This document shows positions 1-5,703 of a DNA stretch of 5,703 bases, one piece after another; positions within the stretch are counted from its first letter, which is position 1, and every line of letters starts with the position of its first letter. The position numbers and the translations under genes are program-made. The DNA is from CAYFSC01 sp964345695 (GTDB lineage: Bacteria > Bacteroidota > Rhodothermia > Rhodothermales > Salinibacteraceae). The DNA is taken from contig CAYFSC010000190.1 of the NCBI GenBank assembly GCA_964345695.1, positions 1 to 5,703 of the forward strand. Direction: 5' to 3'. The notes under the pieces were generated by a model. It was given only the letters and a program-made list of their open reading frames with translations, had not been told where the DNA came from and did not search any database.

Positions 1-518
1 ACCGTGAGGTATTGCGTTTGCATCGAGAAGACCCACTCGCCGTACTCCTGGAAGGTCGTGACGCCAATCCCCGACAGGGCCTCAAGCAATTCGGCATTGG
101 TCATGCTGTCGGGGCGCCAGACGGGCGACTGGACGGCGTGTGCAACCAACGCTACGTAACTGTCTCGCAGGCTCCAGAAGATGACAAACGCAACGGTGAC
201 GGCAAAGAGCAGATAGCCGACGGGCGACACGAATCGCCGCGTCTCCCCGTCGAGGTAGCGGCATGCGGCGACGCCGGGATTGAGCGTGGCCACGCGCACG
301 GTGTAGAGCAGGCCCTCATCCAGGTCGAAGAACCCGCGTACCATCTGGCGCACGAGCTCCTTGATGGTCAGCGGCTCGTCGCGGAATCGTTGCCCGCACT
401 CGGTACAGTAGTTCCCCTGCCGCTCCGTCCCGCAGTACGTGCACACTTCGGGGAAACGCTCGTCGCAGTGCTCTGGCGCGTTCGGGGCAACGGCGTTTTG
501 TGAAGCAACGGTGGGCAT
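1..518 (-). CDS. DUF3667-like zinc-ribbon membrane protein, N-terminal part (runs off the left edge)
   Basis: Reading the minus strand from ATG at 518-516, the frame stays open for 172 codons to the window edge, so the C-terminus is missing. The protein begins with a short soluble stretch and then a four-cysteine zinc ribbon: CTYCG (Cys26, Cys29) and YCTECGQRF (Cys38, Cys41). An 'IKELVRQMVRGFFDLDEGLL' segment and 'TLNPG...YLDGETRRFVSPVGYLLF' follow. This order matches the DUF3667 family of Bacteroidota membrane proteins, whose function is unknown. A first membrane segment lies at about residues 100-117. The start lies 48 nt past the stop of the upstream amidohydrolase gene, on the same strand, so co-transcription is plausible. 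No clear Shine-Dalgarno sequence is seen; an in-frame GTG four codons upstream (530-528) is an alternative start. The family call comes from remembered motifs, not a search. The frame itself is secure because the cysteine pairs and hydrophobic segment make sense only here. Confidence 0.8.
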   Translation of the reverse strand, partial: MPTVASQNAVAPNAPEHCDERFPEVCTYCGTERQGNYCTECGQRFRDEPLTIKELVRQMVRGFFDLDEGLLYTVRVATLNPGVAACRYLDGETRRFVSPVGYLLFAVTVAFVIFWSLRDSYVALVAHAVQSPVWRPDSMTNAELLEALSGIGVTTFQEYGEWVFSMQTQYLT

Positions 519-566
519 GACCGGGAGCACTGATAAACGAGGAACGCGCCCCCTACGGAACGCGCA

Positions 567-1895
567 TCACCTGTGAATGTGGGAGGCCGCTCCGTCATAA
601 ACGCGATAGCCTCCCGTCGAAAACTTGCGGTCCTCGGGATCGGAGCGGTCGAACACCTCCTGCCCCTCCACCCACGTCTGCTCCACCTTGGTGTAGACGC
701 TGAGCGGATCGCCGGAGAGCACAACGAAGTCGGCATCCTTCCCGGCCTCGAGCGAGCCGATCCGGTCTTCCATCCCGAGCATACGTGCTCCGGCCAGGGT
801 CACTGCTTCGAGGGCGGCCTCGCGCGACATCCCGGCGCGCACGCCAATGGCCGGCGACCGAAGGAAGACGCGCGAGTCGGTGATCAAGTCGTCGGTATGG
901 TAGGCCACGTCGGCGCCGGCCTCTTCGAGCACCGCACCGGTCTTGTACGCGACCTCGTCGGCCTCGTGCTTGCCACCGGGCGAGTCGATCAGGATGATGG
1001 ACGCTGGAACGCCCGCCTCGGCGATCTCGTCGGCCACCTTCCAGCCCTCGCTCACGTGATGCAGCACGAGACGGAAGCCGAACTCTTCGCTCAGCCGGAT
1101 GGCCGTGAGCACATCGTCGTGGCGGTGCGTATGAAAGTGAACGATGCGTTCGCGATTCAGCACCTCTACGAGCGCCTCCATGCGAAGGTTACGCGGCGGA
1201 GCCTCCGACGGATCGTCCGCGCTCTGCTGCTTCTGGCGGTACTGTTGTGCCTCGGCAAGCAGCGTGCGCGCCATGGCGGCCGACTTGGCACGCGTGCCGG
1301 GGAACGGTCCGCTGTCACGCTGCGGATTCGTTCCATTGGCCATCTTCATCCCTCCGCAGATGTCCGTGAGCACGTTACCGCACATCAGCAGATCGTCGAT
1401 AGTCCCGCCCTTGCGGAGCTTCAGGTGGGTCGTCTGCCCGCTCATGAGATGGCCGGAGCCCGGGAGCACGTTGACCGTGGTAATGCCTCCCGCCCGCGCA
1501 CGATGGAGAGAGGCATCGCGCACGTCAATGGCGTCGAGGGTACGCACCGCCGGATGGAGCGCCGCCGAGCCGTCGCCGCCGCCGCCATCGCCGATGTGCG
1601 AGTGCGTGTCGACGAGCCCCGGCATGAGCACCTTGCCGGAGACGTCATGCTCCACAGCGCCCGACGGCACGTCGACCGCGCCGGCTGGCCCGACGGCCTG
1701 GATCACGCCGTCCTGAACCACGAGCACGCCGTCGTCAATGCGCGGCCCGGCGATGGTGTGGAGGGTGGCACCGCGAAACACCTGCGGGCGATCCTGGGCA
1801 TGGCCGGGGTGCGTGGTCCCTGTGCTGAGAAGAAGGAGAGCCGTCAGCAGCAACGCGAAGGGGACGCGGGAGCGAAGCAGGTGGAGGGGCGTCAT
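567..1895 (-). CDS. Exported metal-dependent amidohydrolase (imidazolonepropionase-like)
   Basis: This 442-aa protein belongs to the amidohydrolase superfamily of TIM-barrel metal hydrolases; the substrate cannot be read from the sequence. Residues 1-33 form a signal peptide: a basic start, a leucine-rich core 'FALLLTALLLL' and a likely cut near Gly-His-Ala/Gln34. Export to the periplasm, or a secreted form, is therefore expected. The N-terminal beta-sandwich 'GATLHTIAG...GVLVVQDGVIQAVG' leads into the metal motif VDTHSH (His98, His100). Further candidate ligands are the histidine cluster HFHTHRH (253-259), His279/His280 and the Asp in HTDD (335/336). The C-terminal 'GSLEAGKDADFVVLSGDPL' is the standard closing segment of the superfamily. 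A glycine-rich loop (GDGGGGDG, 102-109) follows the HxH motif. Related enzymes act on peptides, lactams or cyclic amides such as imidazolonepropionate, but a signal peptide argues against histidine catabolism. ATG at 1895 is chosen because it directly precedes the signal peptide; no strong ribosome binding site is seen. Confidence 0.88.
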   Translation of the reverse strand: MTPLHLLRSRVPFALLLTALLLLSTGTTHPGHAQDRPQVFRGATLHTIAGPRIDDGVLVVQDGVIQAVGPAGAVDVPSGAVEHDVSGKVLMPGLVDTHSHIGDGGGGDGSAALHPAVRTLDAIDVRDASLHRARAGGITTVNVLPGSGHLMSGQTTHLKLRKGGTIDDLLMCGNVLTDICGGMKMANGTNPQRDSGPFPGTRAKSAAMARTLLAEAQQYRQKQQSADDPSEAPPRNLRMEALVEVLNRERIVHFHTHRHDDVLTAIRLSEEFGFRLVLHHVSEGWKVADEIAEAGVPASIILIDSPGGKHEADEVAYKTGAVLEEAGADVAYHTDDLITDSRVFLRSPAIGVRAGMSREAALEAVTLAGARMLGMEDRIGSLEAGKDADFVVLSGDPLSVYTKVEQTWVEGQEVFDRSDPEDRKFSTGGYRVYDGAASHIHR

Positions 1896-1934
1896 GGTCG
1901 AGGCACTTCATTACAGAGGAGCAGGACTGTGCTG

Positions 1935-1963
1935 AACATAGCCGGTTCGAGGCGAACAAACAA
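1935..1963 (-). promoter_or_regulatory. Candidate promoter for the amidohydrolase gene
   Basis: On the minus strand, TTGTTT (1963-1958) and TATGTT (1940-1935) are separated by exactly 17 nt. This resembles a housekeeping -35/-10 pair (3/6 and 4/6 matches). It also loosely fits the Bacteroidota pattern of TTTG followed by TAnnTTTG, though the spacing is short for that. Transcription would start near 1928, about 30 nt before the amidohydrolase ATG. The match is moderate and was found by eye. Confidence 0.35.
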
Positions 1964-2025
1964 CGAGAACGAGATTCGCAGCCAAGCCTGTACATCGGGG
2001 TCAGACAATCATTCCCGGTCTGTAA

Positions 2026-2060
2026 CACACGCTGTGATGGGGCCTTCCGCACGCTGTGCG
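2026..2060. promoter_or_regulatory. Pair of palindromic 9-bp repeats, possible operator
   Basis: The sequence CACGCTGTG occurs at 2028-2036 and again at 2050-2058, exactly 22 bp apart, about two turns of the helix. Each copy sits in a small inverted repeat: CACA-CGC-TGTG at 2026-2036 and CGCAC-GCT-GTGCG at 2048-2060. They lie 50-85 bp upstream of the tonB-like start, in the divergent intergenic region. Spacing and symmetry suit two sites bound by a dimeric regulator on one face of the DNA. This is inference; no known regulator motif was recognised, and a 9-bp repeat could arise by chance. Confidence 0.3.
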
Positions 2061-2093
2061 TCGCGACTTGCCAGGATTCGACGGCACTTCTGC

Positions 2094-2099
2094 AAAAGG
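2094..2099 (+). promoter_or_regulatory. Possible ribosome binding site for the TonB-family gene
   Basis: AAAAGG lies 10 nt before the ATG at 2110. It is the best purine-rich match upstream of any candidate start for this frame. It favours ATG 2110 over the earlier in-frame GTG at 2056 and the later ATG at 2149, which has no such element. The match to the anti-Shine-Dalgarno sequence is partial, and the organism may rely little on such sites. Confidence 0.35.
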
Positions 2100-2109
2100 T
2101 CTCCGTAGG

Positions 2110-2862
2110 ATGGGTGAATATCGAGCCAACCACCAGACCGCTCGGCCCATGTCGCCTCCGTCCTGGCTCCACCGCGTCGTTCGTACCACGCTGGATATCT
2201 ACGAGCTGCGACTGTCCGTCGCGTTGGTCGCCAGCATGGGACTGGTTGCCCTGCTCCTCCATCTGCCCGCGCTCGGCCCCGAGGCGCGCGTCGGGTGGGG
2301 CTACCAGCCGGATTACGATCCGATTCCCCTGAGCGCCGTCCAGAAACCGGAGGAAAAGCCGGAGCGCGTCGAGGCGACCGAACGCGCTCCCGAGACGGCC
2401 CCGCAACCCACGCGTCATGCATCCGCAACGGAGGCAGTCACTCCCGGCGACGGCGAGGAAAGTAGTGAGCCCGAAAGCCACACCGCACCGCCGCCCGAGT
2501 CGGATGAGTCCGCCGCGGATCAACCGCTGCAAATGGTCCGCCTGGCACAAGATGAGCGCCCTGAACTGGTCGGCGGAAAGGGGGCGCTCGATCTCGACAT
2601 TCGCTACCCAGACCGCGCCCGCCGCGAAGGCATCGAGGGGCAGTTGATCGTAGGCTTTACCGTAACGCAGGACGGCGACGCCCACGACATCCGTGTGTTG
2701 CAGTCGCTGCATCCCGCCTGTGACTCGGCCGCTGTCGATGCCATCCGTACCGCGCAGTTCGTGCCCGGAAAGCAAAACGGCGAGCCGGTACCCGTTCGCA
2801 TGCGCCTCCCGATCCGGTTTCGGCTGCTTCCCAGTTTGAAGGCGTCCAATGCCTCCGGGTAG
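2110..2862 (+). CDS. TonB-family energy transducer protein
   Basis: This 250-aa protein has the three-part plan of TonB, which couples the inner-membrane proton gradient (through ExbB/ExbD) to outer-membrane receptors. A cytoplasmic N-terminus of about 33 residues precedes one membrane helix (about 34-53, 'RLSVALVASMGLVALLLHL'). Next comes a periplasmic spacer rich in Pro, Glu, Thr and Ser (about 68-140). The TonB C-terminal domain spans about 150-240, with 'RPELVGGKGAL', the Tyr166-Pro167 pair of 'IRYPDRARREGIEG', 'VGFTVTQDGD', 'AIRTAQFVPGKQNGEPV' and 'RLPIRFRL'. The spacer is acidic rather than the Pro-Lys type of enterobacterial TonB. No exbB, exbD or TonB-dependent receptor gene is in the window, so its partners lie elsewhere. 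ATG 2110 is preferred because of AAAAGG at 2094-2099. GTG 2056 (268 aa) and ATG 2149 (237 aa) are possible starts and do not change the domains. Bacteroidota genomes carry several paralogues, so no gene symbol is given. Confidence 0.88.
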   Translation: MGEYRANHQTARPMSPPSWLHRVVRTTLDIYELRLSVALVASMGLVALLLHLPALGPEARVGWGYQPDYDPIPLSAVQKPEEKPERVEATERAPETAPQPTRHASATEAVTPGDGEESSEPESHTAPPPESDESAADQPLQMVRLAQDERPELVGGKGALDLDIRYPDRARREGIEGQLIVGFTVTQDGDAHDIRVLQSLHPACDSAAVDAIRTAQFVPGKQNGEPVPVRMRLPIRFRLLPSLKASNASG

Positions 2863-2867
2863 ATCAT

Positions 2868-2903
2868 CTCGCCACTCGTGCGAGACTGCCGCCCTACTGG
2901 CAG
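2868..2903 (+). terminator. Two small tandem hairpins just after the TonB-family gene
   Basis: Starting 5 nt past the TAG stop are two inverted repeats: CTCGC (2868-2872) with GCGAG (2880-2884), and CTGCC (2886-2890) with GGCAG (2899-2903). Each has a 5-bp stem and a 7-8 nt loop. No T-run follows, so a classic intrinsic terminator is not shown. They could slow or end transcription, or be incidental in GC-rich DNA. Confidence 0.22.
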
Positions 2904-2998
2904 ACGGTGAGAGGAACGTGGCACAAGCGGTGTCGTGTAACAAATGGCGCGGTGCGATTCGAAACCCTCCCTTTCCGCCGACAGGCTCCGATGCAGCA

Positions 2999-3048
2999 TG
3001 GCCGTACGTTCCGGCCACGTCCCCTGCGAGCTTTCCGCGGCTCGGAAG
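2999..3048 (+). promoter_or_regulatory. Hairpin pair in the leader of the tyrosine-catabolism genes
   Basis: TGGCCG (2999-3004) and CGGCCA (3012-3017) form a perfect 6-bp inverted repeat with a 7-nt loop. Then TTCCG (3033-3037) and CGGAA (3043-3047) form a 5-bp stem around CGGCT, extendable by a T-G pair (3032-3048). Both lie 48-97 nt before the dioxygenase ATG, in a 233-nt region with no gene of its own. They could be a regulator-binding palindrome or a structured mRNA leader. I found no convincing -10/-35 or Bacteroidota-type promoter in the same region, so the transcription start cannot be placed. Confidence 0.28.
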
Positions 3049-3095
3049 CGCTTTCACCTCCACGAGATTTTCCTCGAAACGATCCCCTCAGACTC

Positions 3096-4241
3096 ATGGC
3101 CGAAACCACTGCTGCTCCTCAATCCCGTACCGAAACGGCCGAAGACTTTTTGCCGATCAACGGGACGGACTACGTTGAGTTTTACGTGGGCAACGCCAAG
3201 CAGGCCGCCATGTACTACGCCCATCTGTTTGGCTTTCAGATCGTCGGCTACCGCGGTCCGGAAACCGGTCACCGCGAAGCCGCCAGCTACCTGCTTCGGC
3301 AGAACAAGATCCGTTTCGTACTGACCACCGCGCTCACGCCCGACTCCCGCATCGCCAAGCACGTTCACGAGCATGGCGACGGCGTGAAAGACATCGCGCT
3401 GTGGGTAGACGACGCCGAAACCTCGTTCGAGGAGGCCACCGCCCGCGGCGCCGTGCCCGTTCAGGAGCCGACCGTCCATGAAGACGAAGACGGCCAGATT
3501 GTGACGGCTGCCATCAAAACGTACGGCGACACGATCCACACCTTCGTCGACCGCACCGAGTACGACGGCCTCTTCTTCCCCGGCTTCGAGCCCTGGAGCA
3601 ACCCGAACTGGTCTGCGCCCGACCCCGTCGGCCTGAAGCACGTGGACCACTGCGTGGGAAACGTCTACGAGGGCGACATGGACCGCTTCGTCGAGTACTA
3701 CTCGCAGGTGATGGGCTTCAAGAACATGCTGGCTTTCACCGACGAAGACATCTCGACGGAGTACTCGGCGCTGATGTCGAAGGTGATGTCCAACGGCAAC
3801 GAGCGCATCAAATTTCCGATCAACGAACCGGCCGAGGGCAAGAAGAAGAGCCAGATCGAAGAGTATCTCGAGTACTACCGAGGACCGGGCGTGCAGCACG
3901 TGGCCATGGCCACCGACAACATCATTGAGACCGTCGAGGACCTGCGTCGCCGGGGCGTCGACTTCCTGGAGGTGCCGGAGACGTACTACGACCCAGACGT
4001 CCTGAAGGAGCGCGTGGGCACCATCGACGAAGAGGTGGATGCCCTGCAGGAGCTCAGCATCCTCGTCGACCGCGATCCGGAGGGCTACCTCCTGCAGATC
4101 TTTACGAAGCCGGTGCAGGACCGACCGACGGTCTTCTACGAAATCATCCAACGGAAGGGCGCTCGCACCTTCGGCGCCGGCAATTTCAAGGCCCTCTTCG
4201 AAGCCATCGAGCGCGAGCAGGAAAAACGCGGCAACCTGTAG
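3096..4241 (+). CDS. hpd: 4-hydroxyphenylpyruvate dioxygenase
   Basis: This 381-aa cytoplasmic Fe(II) enzyme converts 4-hydroxyphenylpyruvate and O2 to homogentisate and CO2, the second step of tyrosine breakdown. Two vicinal-oxygen-chelate domains are visible. The N-terminal one (about 20-155) begins 'DYVEFYVGNAKQAAMYY'. The catalytic one (about 180-355) holds the iron triad: His185 in 'VDHCVGNV', His268 in 'GPGVQHVAMAT' and Glu349 in 'PTVFYEIIQR'. The signatures 'KFPINEPAEGKKKSQIEEY', 'GYLLQIFTKPVQDRPT' and the C-terminal 'GAGNFKALF...EQEKRGNL' closely resemble the animal enzyme, and the length is typical. ATG 3096 is chosen because homology begins just after it. The frame is open upstream to GTG 2907, but that stretch is Arg-rich and unlike the acidic protein (67 Asp/Glu, 38 Lys/Arg). 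No good Shine-Dalgarno is seen. The homogentisate dioxygenase gene follows after 70 nt, giving two consecutive pathway steps in one likely operon. Confidence 0.97.
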   Translation: MAETTAAPQSRTETAEDFLPINGTDYVEFYVGNAKQAAMYYAHLFGFQIVGYRGPETGHREAASYLLRQNKIRFVLTTALTPDSRIAKHVHEHGDGVKDIALWVDDAETSFEEATARGAVPVQEPTVHEDEDGQIVTAAIKTYGDTIHTFVDRTEYDGLFFPGFEPWSNPNWSAPDPVGLKHVDHCVGNVYEGDMDRFVEYYSQVMGFKNMLAFTDEDISTEYSALMSKVMSNGNERIKFPINEPAEGKKKSQIEEYLEYYRGPGVQHVAMATDNIIETVEDLRRRGVDFLEVPETYYDPDVLKERVGTIDEEVDALQELSILVDRDPEGYLLQIFTKPVQDRPTVFYEIIQRKGARTFGAGNFKALFEAIEREQEKRGNL

Positions 4242-4311
4242 TCTCGCAGCCTCGACTTCGGCCTCGGAGGCCACCAACCGATTCCCGCAAACCGCCAACC
4301 CGCACTCGCCA

Positions 4312-5535
4312 ATGCCATACTACACGCGCCTGGGGCAGGTCCCCAAGAAACGCCACACGCAGTTTCGGCGTCCCGACGGGGAGCTGCACACCGAAGAGGT
4401 GATCGGAGCAGAAGGATTTAGCGGCCTTTCTGCCATCGCCTACCACATCCACGAGCCGACCATCGTGGACAAGATCGGCGACCCGATCCCGTACGACATC
4501 GAGTACGCCGACGAGGACTTCCTGCAGCACCGCCACATCAAAGGCTTCGAGGTGGAATCCGGTGGCGACTGGCTGACCGGCCGTACGTACCTGATGGGCA
4601 ACACCGACGTGCATCTTGCCCTGTGCCGCCCCACGGAGCCGCAAGAGGTGTTCTACCGCAACGCCTCGCACGACGAGCTCATCTACGTCCACGAGGGCGA
4701 AGGGCGGCTGGAAACGGTGCTCGGGACCGTGTCTTTCACGGAAGGCGATTACGTTCACGTGCCGCGCACGATCACGCACAAGTGGGTCTTCGACGGAGAT
4801 CTGTCGGAGGACCCGCCGCGGCTGCTCGTCATCGAGTCGGCGTCGGAAGTCCAGTTCCCGGAGAAGTACCGCAACGAGCACGGCCAGCTTTTGGAGCGCG
4901 CGCCGTATCACGAGCGCGACATCCGGCCACCCGTCGAGCTGCAGACGATCGACGAGGAGGGGCCGTTCGAGATCCGCATCAAGAAGCACGGCAAGCTGCA
5001 CCGTCACTGGGTCCGCTATCACCCGTTCGACGTCGTCGGATGGGACGGATGCATGTATCCGTACACGATCTCGATTCACGACTTCGAGCCCATCGCGGGC
5101 GAGATTCACATGCCGCCGCCCGTGCATCAGATGTACGCGGCGCGCAATTTCGTCGTCTGCTCGTTCGTGCCGCGCCTCTTCGACTGGCATCCGGAAGGCA
5201 TTCCGGCGCCGTACAACCACTCCAATATCGACTCCGACGAGGTCCTGTTCTACGCGGAGGGCGAGTTCATGAGTCGCCGCGGGATCTCGCGCGGCTCGTT
5301 CTCGCTGCATCCTGGCGGCATTCCGCACGGCCCACATCCCGGCGCCGTCGAGGCGTCGCTCGGCAAGGAGCGCACCGACGAGCTCGCCGTCATGGTCGAC
5401 ACGTTCAAGCCGCTGAAGCTGACGCAGGCCGCGCTCGACGTGGAGGACGAGACGTACGCCTACTCCTGGCAGCCGGAGTTCCAGCACGCTGGCGGCAACG
5501 GGCAGGTGCAGTCGGAGGAGCCGGCGAAACCGTGA
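4312..5535 (+). CDS. hmgA: Homogentisate 1,2-dioxygenase
   Basis: This 407-aa cytoplasmic Fe(II) ring-cleaving enzyme converts homogentisate to 4-maleylacetoacetate, directly after the step encoded upstream. The start 'MPYYTRLGQVPKKRHTQFR' is typical of the family. A cupin-like N-terminal half includes 'SHDELIYVHEGEG' (119-130) and 'GDYVHVPRTITHKW' (145-158). The catalytic half includes 'GWDGCMYPYTISIHDFEP', 'IHMPPPVHQMY' (265-275; His266 or His272 probably the active-site acid/base), 'YNHSNIDSDEVLFY' (His303 and Glu310 as likely iron ligands) and 'GGIPHGPHPG' (His339, the third ligand). It is a little shorter than the roughly 430-445 aa classical enzymes. Its iron motif differs from their HRNCMSEF by one extra residue, as I recall for related Bacteroidota proteins. 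ATG 4312 is chosen because family similarity begins there; the open frame extends further upstream, overlapping hpd out of frame. No terminator is seen in the 70-nt gap, so co-transcription with hpd is expected. Later pathway genes are not in the window. Confidence 0.94.
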   Translation: MPYYTRLGQVPKKRHTQFRRPDGELHTEEVIGAEGFSGLSAIAYHIHEPTIVDKIGDPIPYDIEYADEDFLQHRHIKGFEVESGGDWLTGRTYLMGNTDVHLALCRPTEPQEVFYRNASHDELIYVHEGEGRLETVLGTVSFTEGDYVHVPRTITHKWVFDGDLSEDPPRLLVIESASEVQFPEKYRNEHGQLLERAPYHERDIRPPVELQTIDEEGPFEIRIKKHGKLHRHWVRYHPFDVVGWDGCMYPYTISIHDFEPIAGEIHMPPPVHQMYAARNFVVCSFVPRLFDWHPEGIPAPYNHSNIDSDEVLFYAEGEFMSRRGISRGSFSLHPGGIPHGPHPGAVEASLGKERTDELAVMVDTFKPLKLTQAALDVEDETYAYSWQPEFQHAGGNGQVQSEEPAKP

Positions 5536-5610
5536 CGGCGGGGTTCGGGCATGGGGGCGGCCCGCCAATCCGGTGCACATCGGCGGTCCTTCCGCACCCG
5601 TGCACAGCGT

Positions 5611-5634
5611 CGCAAGGCCTTGCGGTATCTGTTT
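5611..5634 (+). terminator. Perfect 14-bp palindrome, possible weak terminator of the hpd-hmgA operon
   Basis: CGCAAGGCCTTGCG (5611-5624) is a perfect palindrome 75 nt past the hmgA stop. As RNA it could fold as a 5-bp stem with a GGCC loop. The next bases, GTATCTGTTT, are moderately T-rich, which is suggestive but not a proper T-run. Two copies of GTGCAC (5573-5578 and 5600-5605) lie just before it. The rest of 5536-5703 shows no credible gene; short frames there lack any recognisable protein feature. The palindrome could instead be a protein-binding site belonging to whatever lies to the right. Confidence 0.3.
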
Positions 5635-5703
5635 AGCGATTCGGTCCTCACAGTACGGGAACGCACGAACGTCAAGAGCACTGAGGTGCAGCAAGAATGT
5701 GCT

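Noticed and set aside
1575..1586. (GCC)4 run considered as a microsatellite or phase-variable tract
   Set aside because: It is a trinucleotide run in frame within the glycine-rich loop of the amidohydrolase, too short to imply slippage, and length changes would not shift the frame.
573..2108. Long plus-strand open frame (511 codons) opposite the amidohydrolase gene
   Set aside because: It is the antisense shadow of a well-supported gene in GC-rich DNA. Its translation is rich in His, Arg and Gly and has no recognisable domain.
2056..2109. Earlier GTG start for the TonB-family gene
   Set aside because: It has no upstream purine-rich site and lies inside the palindromic repeat; ATG 2110 has a better-placed AAAAGG.
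2919..2934. TGGCAC resembling the -24 element of a sigma-54 promoter upstream of hpd
   Set aside because: The matching TTGC element at the required spacing is absent (GTGTC is found instead), and no enhancer-binding regulator gene is nearby.
1735..3063. Minus-strand open frame of 442 codons crossing the divergent region and the TonB-family gene
   Set aside because: It would overlap the amidohydrolase start and the whole TonB-family gene, both strongly supported. Its translation shows no family motif.
2907..3095. N-terminal extension of hpd to the in-frame GTG at 2907
   Set aside because: The 63 added residues are Arg-rich and low in acidic residues, match nothing in the family, and overlap the leader hairpins. 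The normal family length begins at 3096.
4260..4272. GGCCTCGGAGGCC inverted repeat between hpd and hmgA, considered as a terminator or operator
   Set aside because: The arms are separated by one base, so a hairpin needs a shortened stem; no T-run follows, and an operon break between consecutive pathway genes is unlikely.
3054..4298. Long minus-strand open frame (414 codons) opposite hpd
   Set aside because: Antisense to a certain dioxygenase gene; the Val/Leu/Asp/His-rich product is a typical mirror of GC-rich codons.
4186..5694. Long minus-strand open frame (502 codons) opposite hmgA
   Set aside because: Antisense shadow of hmgA; no domain, and no promoter or ribosome binding site seen at its start.

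Overview
The window is GC-rich (by eye a little above 60%) and densely coding. It looks like chromosome from a member of the Bacteroidota/Rhodothermota side of the tree, and a Salinibacter-like or Longibacter-like Rhodothermia is my best guess. Three points support this. There is a DUF3667-type zinc-ribbon membrane protein, a family largely confined to that group. The homogentisate dioxygenase carries the variant iron-site motif I associate with it. The 4-hydroxyphenylpyruvate dioxygenase is acidic (67 Asp/Glu against 38 Lys/Arg by hand count), which would suit a salt-adapted organism. The taxonomic call is inference; no rRNA or marker gene is present.

Layout. On the minus strand, the left third holds an exported amidohydrolase (567-1895). 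After a 48-nt gap comes the first ~172 codons of a DUF3667 protein that runs off the left edge (1-518). These two may be co-transcribed from a promoter near 1935-1963. A 214-nt divergent intergenic region (1896-2109) separates them from the plus-strand genes. It holds a candidate promoter for the amidohydrolase and a pair of palindromic 9-bp repeats 22 bp apart. On the plus strand lie a TonB-family energy transducer (2110-2862), a 233-nt leader with several small hairpins (2863-3095), 4-hydroxyphenylpyruvate dioxygenase (3096-4241) and homogentisate 1,2-dioxygenase (4312-5535). The final 168 nt carry a perfect 14-bp palindrome that may be a weak terminator, and no gene I can support.

How the genes work together. 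The two dioxygenases catalyse consecutive steps of tyrosine catabolism: 4-hydroxyphenylpyruvate to homogentisate, then homogentisate to maleylacetoacetate. They are 70 nt apart on the same strand and almost certainly form an operon. The later enzymes (maleylacetoacetate isomerase, fumarylacetoacetase) are not in the window. The TonB protein would energise outer-membrane transport. It has no clear functional tie to the tyrosine genes and may be a separate transcription unit. Overall this is a fairly ordinary metabolic region. I do not see a mobile element, CRISPR array, tRNA, defence system or a convincing new system; the items worth checking are regulatory DNA and protein variants.
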